Source: CAUPWF01 sp964367905
GTDB lineage: Bacteria > Bacillota > Clostridia > Lachnospirales > Lachnospiraceae
DNA length: 17,575 bases
Direction: 5' to 3'
NCBI GenBank assembly: GCA_964367905.1
Contig: CAYIZP010000049.1
Location: 1 to 17,575 of the forward strand
Shown here one piece after another: positions 1 to 6,334 of this stretch (positions are counted from its first letter, which is position 1; every line of letters starts with the position of its first letter). Position numbers and translations under genes: made by a program. The notes under the pieces are model-generated. The model saw nothing but the letters and a program-made list of their open reading frames with translations. It was not told where the DNA came from and searched no databases.

Positions 1-3
1 TCT

Positions 4-1029
4 TTACACACCTTTTCCAAATTCACAATGTGGAAAGGTGCAGTGCTCGCATTTTAGGCATAACCCGCCATGACCGAATCTTGCTATGTCTTTTTTCTCT
101 AGGCGCAACCCAGACATAATTCTTGGTAACACTAGGTCAAATATGGTTGTCTTTGCATACATCACACATCCAGGAAGTCCCATCACCGGTGTTCCGTCTT
201 CGTAATAGCCTAGCAGGAACATCGCTCCTGGAAGCGCCGGTGCCCCATAGCTTATGATTTCAACTCCACTTTCTATAATCGCTGCCGGGGTCACATCATC
301 GGGGTCTACACTCATTCCTCCCGTACAGATGATCATCGTTGCCCCAGCTTCTTTCAGTTCCTCCATCGCTTTTGTAATCATGGACTTATCGTCATTTACG
401 ATTCTACTTTCGAGGATTTCTGCTCCATACGACTTCATTTTTTCTATAATAACAGGGGTGAATTTATCCTGAATTCGCCCATAGTAGACTTCACTCCCCG
501 TTGTGATAATCCCCACCTTATAGGTTTTATATGGTAAAACATGGAGTATTTTCTCCCCACCTGCAATCTCTACTGCCTTGTCCAACTTATGTTTGGCAAT
601 CGCTAGCGGAATCACTCTTGTTCCTGCTAACAAATCCCCTTTTTTCACTGGGTAATAATTATGACGAGTGGCAATCATCAATTCATCCTGCATATTGATT
701 GCAAGAAGCCTCTCCTCGTCTACCACCAACACGCCATCACACTCGGCATAGATGTCGATTTTTCCTTCTTTGACCTCCGAGCCTATGGTCTGACTTCCCA
801 TACAAATATCCGCCATGATAAAAGCTGCATCATTTTCATGTATCATATCCGGTGTATTTTCCCACACATATAGATGTTCTTTTCCCATCTTGAGCAAAAC
901 ATCGATATCTTCTTCTTTGACGATATGTCCTTTCTTAAAGGCCACACCCTTCATCTCATCCTTGATGATTCTTGTTAGATCATGACAGAGGATATGTCCC
1001 ACTGCATCGATTGTTTTTATCTGTTTCAT
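4..1029 (-). CDS. MoeA-like molybdopterin-binding protein with C-terminal Cys motif
   Basis: 341 aa, complete. The start ATG has a GGTGGAG ribosome binding site about 7 nt upstream. Residues about 170-305 form a MoCF/MoeA-type molybdopterin-binding domain: TTGSE at 176-180, TGGMSVDPDD at 236-245 and GLPG at 284-287. The N-terminal 165 residues resemble the extra domain of clostridial MoeA-related proteins. The C-terminus carries Cys324, Cys327, Cys330 and Cys335 in a CxxCxxCxFPHC arrangement followed by FGKG, which could hold a metal or Fe-S cluster. Proteins of this build usually sit near xanthine-dehydrogenase-type molybdenum hydroxylases and are thought to act in molybdenum cofactor handling; that role is inferred from the family. 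No such hydroxylase gene is seen here, but the gene ends at the window edge and partners may lie beyond it. It is not classical MoeA, which is about 400 aa. Its promoter is listed separately. Confidence 0.85.
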   Translation of the reverse strand: MKQIKTIDAVGHILCHDLTRIIKDEMKGVAFKKGHIVKEEDIDVLLKMGKEHLYVWENTPDMIHENDAAFIMADICMGSQTIGSEVKEGKIDIYAECDGVLVVDEERLLAINMQDELMIATRHNYYPVKKGDLLAGTRVIPLAIAKHKLDKAVEIAGGEKILHVLPYKTYKVGIITTGSEVYYGRIQDKFTPVIIEKMKSYGAEILESRIVNDDKSMITKAMEELKEAGATMIICTGGMSVDPDDVTPAAIIESGVEIISYGAPALPGAMFLLGYYEDGTPVMGLPGCVMYAKTTIFDLVLPRIMSGLRLEKKDIARFGHGGLCLKCEHCTFPHCEFGKGV

Positions 1030-1062
1030 ACGTCTACTCCACCCTGTTTTCTTTCATGTATT

Positions 1063-1100
1063 GTACGATTCATCGTATGCGAAATCGTATCTTTTGTCAA
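1063..1100 (-). promoter_or_regulatory. Promoter and three-half-site operator of the molybdopterin gene
   Basis: Read on the minus strand, TTGACA (1095-1100), a 17-bp spacer and TACGAT (1072-1077) make a good sigma-A promoter, placing the transcript start about 35 nt before the ATG at 1029. Over it lie three related half-sites centred 12 bp apart: ATAC cores at 1087-1090 and 1075-1078, and a GTAC core at 1063-1066. The outer two form an inverted repeat (ATACGATT and AATCGTAC). The layout matches the toxin-antitoxin promoter at 2180-2217 base for base in spacing. A repressor covering the -10 region is inferred. Confidence 0.75.
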
Positions 1101-1104
1101 TATC

Positions 1105-1203
1105 TTATGGTGCAAATGTACCCGTGCAGTTCGCTGCTAATTTGCCCTCTTTCGTGTACAACTCTGCACCAACAAAGATTATTCTTCTTCCATTGATGTG
1201 ATA
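1105..1203 (-). pseudogene. C-terminal remnant of a PaaI/hotdog-type thioesterase
   Basis: An open frame of 32 codons ends in TAA at 1105-1107 and has a stop just upstream at 1204-1206, with no start codon. The translated text contains GRRIIFVGAELYTKEGKLAA and ends CTGTFAP. This resembles the last beta strands of PaaI-type hotdog thioesterases, which typically read as a hydrophobic strand, 'GKLVA', then 'TGTF' at the C-terminus. The rest of the gene is absent. It overlaps the next remnant in another frame, which suggests deletion joints. The match is by eye on a short piece. Confidence 0.45.
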
Positions 1204-1409
1204 TCAAATCGTGTTCCTCGTAATATCCGACTCAATTCTCCCGCGTCGACATTTGAGAAACTTATATGAAACTCTACGATAGTCCCCTTCTCCACTCGAT
1301 AGGAAACAGAGATTTCTTCTCCAGCTATAATTCCTGATTTTTCATAGGTAAATGGAGGATTTCTCTCCCATGTCCAATGAATCGATCTATACTTCTCATC
1401 TGCTAGCTG
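1179..1409 (-). pseudogene. Unrecognised 76-codon open fragment, probably decayed
   Basis: The frame runs from just after a TAG at 1410-1412 to a TAA at 1179-1181 and has no usable start near its 5' end; the only Met is residue 73. The composition looks like real protein: charged and hydrophobic residues alternate, with the segments HWTWERNPPF (11-20), GTIVEFHISFSNVDAGELSR (42-61) and LRGTRFDITS (63-72). No family was recognised. It is probably the 3' part of a lost gene, since no ribosome binding site and ATG precede it. It could instead be a small gene with a non-standard start, such as the internal GTG at codon 39, but that would leave only about 38 aa. Confidence 0.4.
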
Positions 1410-1419
1410 CTACACAATG

Positions 1420-1458
1420 AAAAAGGCTGCCCAGACACATAGTCAGAACAACCTCTTT
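1420..1458 (-). terminator. Intrinsic terminator downstream of the toxin-antitoxin operon
   Basis: On the minus strand AGGTTGTTC (1446-1454) pairs with GGGCAGCCT (1424-1432), allowing G-U pairs, around a 13-nt loop. The stem can be lengthened by AAAG against TTTT, and it ends in a T run at 1420-1424. It lies 38 bp past the stop of the Dabb-like remnant, so it would end transcripts coming from yefM-yoeB. Confidence 0.6.
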
Positions 1459-1496
1459 CTGGTAGGGTTATCTATCTTTTTAAACTAGTTGGCTTA

Positions 1497-1637
1497 CTAA
1501 CTATGGTGTGCAACGTATGCTTCTAGCTCCTCCCTATCTTTTGTGAATACCTCTAATTGAACATCATAAGCTCTTACTTCAGGTCTAATGTTAAGATTAC
1601 TTGTTGCTTTGATGGTTTCATTATATGCAACACTTAT
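1497..1637 (-). pseudogene. Dabb (stress-responsive A/B barrel) domain fragment fused in frame behind yoeB
   Basis: The 46 codons directly after the yoeB stop codon stay open, in the same frame, to a TAG at 1497-1499. The text contains YNETIKATSNLNIRPEVRAY followed by DVQLEVFTKDREELEAYVAH. This resembles the middle of Dabb dimeric barrel proteins (a helix, then 'n.n....yD..l...f...e.LeaY..h'). The start and the end of the domain (usual length about 95-100 aa) are missing and there is no start codon. A plausible history is that the toxin-antitoxin operon landed in or replaced the 5' half of a Dabb gene. The family match is by eye. Confidence 0.5.
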
Positions 1638-1898
1638 TTAATCCTCGTAATGACCTCTACAAGATAATATCACAAGATTTCCGCCTTCATCTATTGTATA
1701 GACAAGTCTATGTTCCTGATTAATTCGTCGACTCCACGCTTTCCTATACTTCAATGGCTCTGGTTTTCCAATCCCATTTGAGATACCATTTCGATGGATA
1801 TCTTTTATCAATTCATTTACTTTTCTAAGTAAAGACTTATCTGTAAATTGCCAATACAGATAATCTTCCCATGCCTTATCAGAAAAAGAGTTATTCAT
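1638..1898 (-). CDS. yoeB: YoeB-family mRNA interferase toxin
   Basis: 86 aa, full length for the family (E. coli YoeB has 84). Family hallmarks are WEDYLYWQFTDKSLLRKVNE (10-29), GKPEPLK (44-50), SRRINQEHRLVY (56-67) and the C-terminal CRGHYED. The residues matching the E. coli catalytic set Glu46, Arg65 and His83 are Glu47, Arg64 and His83, so the toxin looks intact. YoeB toxins bind the ribosome and cleave mRNA in the A site. The start codon lies inside the antitoxin gene: the two overlap by 8 nt (ATGAATAA), which suggests translational coupling. A two-residue extension (Glu-Asp) follows the usual terminal His-Tyr. The frame continues after the stop into a Dabb-like remnant. Confidence 0.93.
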   Translation of the reverse strand: MNNSFSDKAWEDYLYWQFTDKSLLRKVNELIKDIHRNGISNGIGKPEPLKYRKAWSRRINQEHRLVYTIDEGGNLVILSCRGHYED

Positions 1899-2154
1899 CC
1901 GCCATCGCCTCTAGCTCTTCCATTGTTTTTACAATAACTTTTCCCTGTTTGACTTGTTCCATACTACGGTCAATGCCATTTAAGTATTCTGAATTACGCG
2001 CCTTTTTTTGAAGTTCATTCCATTTTTCAAGACTTAGAATCACTACGTTTTTCTCATCTTTTCTCGTAACAATAATTGTTTCATTGTCATCTGTTGCTTT
2101 ATCACAATAATCCTTAAGTTTACTTCTAATTGTAGTATAATTAACCGCTAGCAT
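1891..2154 (-). CDS. yefM: YefM/Phd-family antitoxin
   Basis: 87 aa. The N-terminus (MLAVNYTTIRSKLKDYCDKA) followed by a 'TDDNETIIVTRKDEKNVVIL' type beta hairpin and 'SLEKWNELQ' is the typical DNA-binding Phd/YefM fold. The acidic C-terminal half (about 55-87) would wrap around and silence YoeB. The gene comes first in the operon and overlaps yoeB by 8 nt, as is normal. A GAGAGG ribosome binding site lies 8 nt before the ATG. Members of this family repress their own promoter, with stronger repression when the toxin is bound; the half-sites at 2180-2207 fit that. Confidence 0.92.
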   Translation of the reverse strand: MLAVNYTTIRSKLKDYCDKATDDNETIIVTRKDEKNVVILSLEKWNELQKKARNSEYLNGIDRSMEQVKQGKVIVKTMEELEAMADE

Positions 2155-2179
2155 AAGTGAATCCTCTCTTTCTTTGTAT

Positions 2180-2217
2180 GTACAATTTATTGTACGCTAA
2201 ATTGTACGTTTTGTCAA
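2180..2217 (-). promoter_or_regulatory. yefM-yoeB promoter with three GTAC operator half-sites
   Basis: On the minus strand TTGACA (2212-2217), 17 bp, TACAAT (2189-2194) is a near-consensus promoter, about 28 nt of leader before the yefM ATG. GTAC cores occur at 2204-2207, 2192-2195 and 2180-2183, exactly 12 bp apart. The outer two belong to an inverted repeat (GTACAATTT and AAATTGTAC), and the site nearest the gene reads TGTACA. E. coli YefM is known to bind TGTACA cores spaced about one helical turn apart, so autoregulation by YefM/YoeB is the natural reading. Confidence 0.85.
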
Positions 2218-2289
2218 TATTCTACGTTTATATTATATCACCCAAAGCATTTTTATACTAATATTCCTCTACAAACTCCTTATCCAAGC

Positions 2290-3417
2290 TTACAACCGCA
2301 TCTTAAAGTCTTCGTATCCAAACTCCTTAATCATCTTCACTGCACCACTCTTCTCCAGTAGCGAAATCGATGGCAATGCCATTCCATTGAATGTATTATT
2401 TTTTACCATAGAATAAATCGCCATATCCTCGAATATCAGTTTATCTCCGATATTCAATGGTTGGTCAAATGAGTAATCACCGATAATATCTCCTGCTAAA
2501 CATGTCGGTCCTGTCAATTTATAGGTATATGCTTTCTCCCCCGCCTCTCCGCTTTGATAGAGTGGTGGTCGATATGGCATTTCAATGACATCTGGCATAT
2601 GGCAGGCTGCTGATGTGTCTAGAATGCATATTTCCATTCCATTCTGAACAATATCTAAAATGGTTGTCACTAGATAACCACCATAGTAGGCTACTGCTTC
2701 CCCAGGTTCTAGATATACATCCACCTGATATGTCGCCTTTATATTTTGAATCACTGAAATCAATTTCTCCCGATCATAGTCTGCACGCGTGATGTGATGT
2801 CCTCCACCGAAATTCACCCACTTCACCTGGTGTAGAAATTCACCAAACTGTTCTTCCACAGCCTTAACCGTTGTTTCTAAATCATCCGAGCTCTGTTCAC
2901 ACAAAGTATGGAAATGAAGTCCTTCTACTCCTTGCGGTAGCTCATCCGGGAAATTTTCTCTTGTAACACCAAGCCTAGATGCTGGTGCACACGGGTCATA
3001 GATCCCTCCGCCTTGTGTAGAATGCATCGGATTTACCCTGATTCCAGAACTCACCTCAAACTTCTTGGCCTCATCCTTGTACCGATTCCATTCGTTCATC
3101 GAGTTAAATACTACATGGTCACAGATTGTGAAAATCTCCTCCATTTCTTCTGCCCTATAGGCTGCCGAAAACACGTGATTTTCTTTCTTCATCTCCTCAT
3201 GTCCTAGCTTTGCTTCATACAAACCACTCGCTGTCGCCCCATCTAGATACTGTCCGATTAAAGGATATAGGTGATACATGGAGAATGCCTTTTGAGCAAG
3301 CAGGATCTTACATCCCGCTCGCTTGGAAACTTCTCTTAACAACTTAAGATTCTCTTCTATTTTCCCTTCATCCACTACATAGGATGGTGTATTTATATTG
3401 TATAATTCCTTTTGCAT
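2290..3417 (-). CDS. nspC: Carboxynorspermidine/carboxyspermidine decarboxylase
   Basis: 375 aa, the usual length. It is a fold-III, alanine-racemase-like PLP enzyme that decarboxylates carboxyspermidine or carboxynorspermidine to spermidine or norspermidine. Visible landmarks are the PLP lysine in LAQKAFS (Lys43), HFHTLCEQ (168-175), the phosphate-binding glycines GGGHH (204-208), EPGE (237-240) and the active-site cysteine segment GPTCLAGD (303-310, Cys306). It is the last gene of the polyamine operon, only 3 nt after the dehydrogenase gene, whose 3' end supplies the GGTGGA ribosome binding site. Since the operon makes putrescine, carboxyspermidine is the likelier substrate than carboxynorspermidine. 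No clear terminator is visible in 2220-2289, so readthrough into the toxin-antitoxin operon is possible. Confidence 0.93.
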   Translation of the reverse strand: MQKELYNINTPSYVVDEGKIEENLKLLREVSKRAGCKILLAQKAFSMYHLYPLIGQYLDGATASGLYEAKLGHEEMKKENHVFSAAYRAEEMEEIFTICDHVVFNSMNEWNRYKDEAKKFEVSSGIRVNPMHSTQGGGIYDPCAPASRLGVTRENFPDELPQGVEGLHFHTLCEQSSDDLETTVKAVEEQFGEFLHQVKWVNFGGGHHITRADYDREKLISVIQNIKATYQVDVYLEPGEAVAYYGGYLVTTILDIVQNGMEICILDTSAACHMPDVIEMPYRPPLYQSGEAGEKAYTYKLTGPTCLAGDIIGDYSFDQPLNIGDKLIFEDMAIYSMVKNNTFNGMALPSISLLEKSGAVKMIKEFGYEDFKMRL

Positions 3418-3420
3418 CTA

Positions 3421-4623
3421 TTAATCCACCAATACTGGGTTGAAATCTTCTTCCCATGGTAATCCCCATTGATTCAACGCTTCCATGAATGGATCTGGAT
3501 CAAATTCTTCTACATTCCATACGCCTGGTTTATACCATGTTTTATTCATTACAAGCATCGCTCCAATCATTGCTGGAACTCCCGTGGTATAGGAAACTGC
3601 CTGTGATTCAACTTCTTTATAGCATTCTTGATGATCGCAGATATTATACACATAGTATGTTTTTTCTTGTCCATCCTTGATACCCTTGAAGATACATCCA
3701 ATATTTGTCTTCCCGACTGTACGTGGACCAAGGGATGCTGGATCTGGCAATACTGCTCTTAAAAACTGCAATGGTACAATTTCTTTTCCCTCATACATGA
3801 TTGGCTCAATAGAAGTCATCCCTACATTCTCTAGGCATTGCAGATGCGTTAGATAACTTTGTCCAAAGGTCATGAAGAAACGGATTCTCTTCACGTTTGG
3901 TATATTGATCGCAAGACTCTCGATCTCCTCGTGGTGCAGTAGATACATATCCTTATCCCCTACTCCTTTGAAGTTATATTCTCTCTTGATCTCCATCGGT
4001 TCTGTCTCTACCCAGTTCCCATCTTCCCAATAGCTTCCATTCGCCGTAACTTCACGAATATTGATTTCTGGATTAAAATTCGTAGCAAATGGATAGCCAT
4101 GGTCTCCGCCATTGCAATCTAAGATATCAATATAATGAATTTCATCAAATTGATGCTTCAGTGCATGAGCTGCAAATACACTAGTTACCCCTGGGTCGAA
4201 TCCGCTTCCTAACAATGCACAGATTCCCGCTTTTTCGAATCTCTCGCGATAATCCCACTGCCACTTATATTCGAATTTCGCCGTATCAATCGGCTCATAA
4301 TTTGCGGTATCAATATAATGTGTCTTCGTTGCAAGACAAGCGTCCATAATAGTCAAATCTTGATATGGTAATGCTAGGTTTAACACTACTTCTGGTTGGA
4401 ACTCATTGATTAGGGCAATCAATTCCTCTGTGTTATCAGCGTCTACCTGTGCTGTTTGAATCTTTGTCTTTGTAGTTCCCTGTAACTTCTCTTTTAAGGC
4501 ATCGCATTTCGACTTTGTACGACTCGCGATCATAATCTCCTCAAACACTTCACTGTTTTGGCAGCACTTGTGTATGGTTACACTGGCAACTCCGCCACAT
4601 CCAATAATTAAACATTTTCCCAT
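3421..4623 (-). CDS. Carboxyspermidine/carboxynorspermidine dehydrogenase (saccharopine dehydrogenase family)
   Basis: 400 aa, complete. An N-terminal Rossmann fold with GCGGVAS (8-14) binds NADPH, and the following saccharopine-dehydrogenase-like region contains LNLALPYQDL, 'THYIDTANYEP' and 'GSGFDPGVTSVFAAHALKH'. The enzyme condenses putrescine (or diaminopropane) with aspartate semialdehyde and reduces the Schiff base, giving the carboxy-polyamine used by the neighbouring decarboxylase. A perfect AGGAGG lies 7 nt before the ATG inside a 15-nt gap after speB. The pairing with an nspC-type decarboxylase and the absence of lysine-pathway genes argue against a true saccharopine dehydrogenase. 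This is the aspartate-semialdehyde route to spermidine known from Vibrio, Campylobacter and many gut anaerobes. Confidence 0.92.
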   Translation of the reverse strand: MGKCLIIGCGGVASVTIHKCCQNSEVFEEIMIASRTKSKCDALKEKLQGTTKTKIQTAQVDADNTEELIALINEFQPEVVLNLALPYQDLTIMDACLATKTHYIDTANYEPIDTAKFEYKWQWDYRERFEKAGICALLGSGFDPGVTSVFAAHALKHQFDEIHYIDILDCNGGDHGYPFATNFNPEINIREVTANGSYWEDGNWVETEPMEIKREYNFKGVGDKDMYLLHHEEIESLAINIPNVKRIRFFMTFGQSYLTHLQCLENVGMTSIEPIMYEGKEIVPLQFLRAVLPDPASLGPRTVGKTNIGCIFKGIKDGQEKTYYVYNICDHQECYKEVESQAVSYTTGVPAMIGAMLVMNKTWYKPGVWNVEEFDPDPFMEALNQWGLPWEEDFNPVLVD

Positions 4624-4638
4624 TTTGTTTCCTCCTAT

Positions 4639-5484
4639 TTATCCTATTTGCAATAATATTTCCCTTGTTATCTTGCATGCTAATGCAGTCGATGCACCGC
4701 TTTGATCATAATGTGGTGCCAATTCATTGATATCACATCCCACGATGTTTAAATCAGAAAGTTTCAAGACTGCCTCTAGCAATTCCTTGAAGCTAACTCC
4801 TCCTGATTCTGGCGTTCCAGTTCCCCAGAAGTATGCTGGGTCTAACACATCCAAATCCAATGTAAAGTAGACTGGTTTCCCTTGTAATTTTTCTACTGTT
4901 TCTTGAAACGCACTCAAGTCGAATTTGTGTAGATTCGTATGTTCCTTTGCGAACATAAATTCGTGTCTCTCGCCACTTCGAATTCCAAACTGGTGAATTC
5001 GATTATCACCTAACAACTTCCAAACCTGTTTGATGACTCCAGAGTGCGTCAGTTCCTCACCCAGATATTCATCCCTCAAATCTGTATGCGCATCAAAATG
5101 TATCACGTGTGCATCTGGATATTTCTCGCAAATCGCTTGAATCACCCCTAGTGAAATCAGGTGTTCCCCGCCCAATACACACGGCATCTTCCCATCACTC
5201 AATACTTTTTTTGTATACTCATACGTCATTTGAAGCATCTTCTCAGCACTACCAAATGGCAGTTCTATATCACCGCCATCAAACACTTTGATTTCTTCCA
5301 AATCTCTATCACAATAAGGCGAGTAAGTCTCAATCCCAAAACTCTCACTTCGAATGGCCGAAGGTCCAAACCTTGTCCCTGGACGAAAGGATGTTGTCCC
5401 ATCGAATGGAACCCCGAATAAAACAATATCCGCCTCTTCATATTCTCTCTCACAGCCTATAAAGGTCTGTATATTTTTATTCAT
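4639..5484 (-). CDS. speB: Agmatinase (ureohydrolase family)
   Basis: 281 aa. It hydrolyses agmatine to putrescine and urea, using two manganese ions. The metal ligands are all present: GGEH (His108), DAHTD (Asp131, His133, Asp135) and DLDVLDP (Asp210, Asp212). The loop GTGTPESGG (221-229) is agmatinase-like. The context, directly after an arginine decarboxylase and spermidine synthase homologue, supports agmatinase over arginase. Its ATG lies within the end of speE with an 8-nt overlap (ATGAATAA), which points to coupled translation. Length is slightly short for the family (about 290-310) but no motif is missing. Confidence 0.94.
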   Translation of the reverse strand: MNKNIQTFIGCEREYEEADIVLFGVPFDGTTSFRPGTRFGPSAIRSESFGIETYSPYCDRDLEEIKVFDGGDIELPFGSAEKMLQMTYEYTKKVLSDGKMPCVLGGEHLISLGVIQAICEKYPDAHVIHFDAHTDLRDEYLGEELTHSGVIKQVWKLLGDNRIHQFGIRSGERHEFMFAKEHTNLHKFDLSAFQETVEKLQGKPVYFTLDLDVLDPAYFWGTGTPESGGVSFKELLEAVLKLSDLNIVGCDINELAPHYDQSGASTALACKITREILLQIG

Positions 5485-6334
5485 TCTCTTTCACCATCTC
5501 TTCCACATATTTCGGCAGATAAAATGCACCAAGATGCAAGTATTTCGAATAATATTTTGTCTTAATATTCAATGCTTCCCAGAGGTCTCCATCTACGTCC
5601 TCAATTGGATCATATTTTTTCGATGCAAATCCAAAGAGCCAATGCCCCGAAGGATAAGTCGGTATATGGGCTTGGTATACTTTTGAAATCGGGAAATTCT
5701 GTGCGATCTTGGAGTGCGCTCTCTGCATCTCCACCGCCTCCCCTTTATAAAATGGACTTTCATGTTGATTCACCATGATTCCATCTTCTGTTAATGCCGA
5801 ATAGCATTTTCCATAAAACTCATTGGTGAAGAGCACCTCTCCTGGTCCAAACGCATCCGCGGAGTCTACGATGATTAAATCGTATTTGTTATGTACCTTT
5901 CGGATAAATTTGATTCCATCGTCAATATATACATTGGCTTTTGGATTATCGAACCCTACGGAAGTTTTTCGCAGAAATTGTTTCGATACTTCTATTACTC
6001 GTTCATCTATCTCTACCAAATCAATACTTTCTATGTTCTCATATTGATTCAGTTCTCTCAAGATTCCACCATCTCCTGCTCCGATTACCAATACATTCTT
6101 GATATTTGGATTGACTGCCATGGGAACATGTACCATCATCTCATGATAGATGAATTCATCTCGCTCGGTAAACATCATCACTCCATCCAATGTCAAGAAG
6201 TTTCCGAACTCCTTACTCTTAAACACACTGATGCGTTGATATTCACTCTTCTCGCTGTGCAATTGCTTATCTATTTTTATAGAAAACTTTACGTTCTTCG
6301 TGTGGTACTCGTTGTACCATAAATCATCCATCAT
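5477..6334 (-). CDS. speE: Spermidine synthase homologue (aminopropyltransferase)
   Basis: 285 aa from the ATG that overlaps the speA stop by 4 nt (ATGA), with GGAGG 7 nt upstream. The frame stays open for 57 codons further upstream, but that part only shadows speA. Family landmarks are YHEMMVH (63-69), the SAM-type glycine loop GAGDGG (85-90), Glu108/Asp110 in VEID, Asp138-Asp139, and DSADAFGPGEVLFTNEFY (157-174) with Asp157 and the catalytic Asp160. Variations from the usual pattern are GAGDGG in place of GGGDGG and DSADA in place of DSTDP. The reaction would move an aminopropyl group from decarboxylated SAM to putrescine. No speD (SAM decarboxylase) is in the window, so the donor must come from elsewhere or the enzyme has another acceptor or donor. 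Confidence 0.9.
   Translation of the reverse strand: MMDDLWYNEYHTKNVKFSIKIDKQLHSEKSEYQRISVFKSKEFGNFLTLDGVMMFTERDEFIYHEMMVHVPMAVNPNIKNVLVIGAGDGGILRELNQYENIESIDLVEIDERVIEVSKQFLRKTSVGFDNPKANVYIDDGIKFIRKVHNKYDLIIVDSADAFGPGEVLFTNEFYGKCYSALTEDGIMVNQHESPFYKGEAVEMQRAHSKIAQNFPISKVYQAHIPTYPSGHWLFGFASKKYDPIEDVDGDLWEALNIKTKYYSKYLHLGAFYLPKYVEEMVKENE

Noticed and set aside
1179..1409. CRISPR RAMP-type protein piece
   Set aside because: The short GELSR-like text vaguely recalls RAMP folds, but there is no glycine-rich loop, no repeats and no cas gene nearby.
5891..6322. Plus-strand frames inside speE and other genes (for example 143 codons here)
   Set aside because: All lie antisense to well-supported genes, with no ribosome binding site or recognisable domain.
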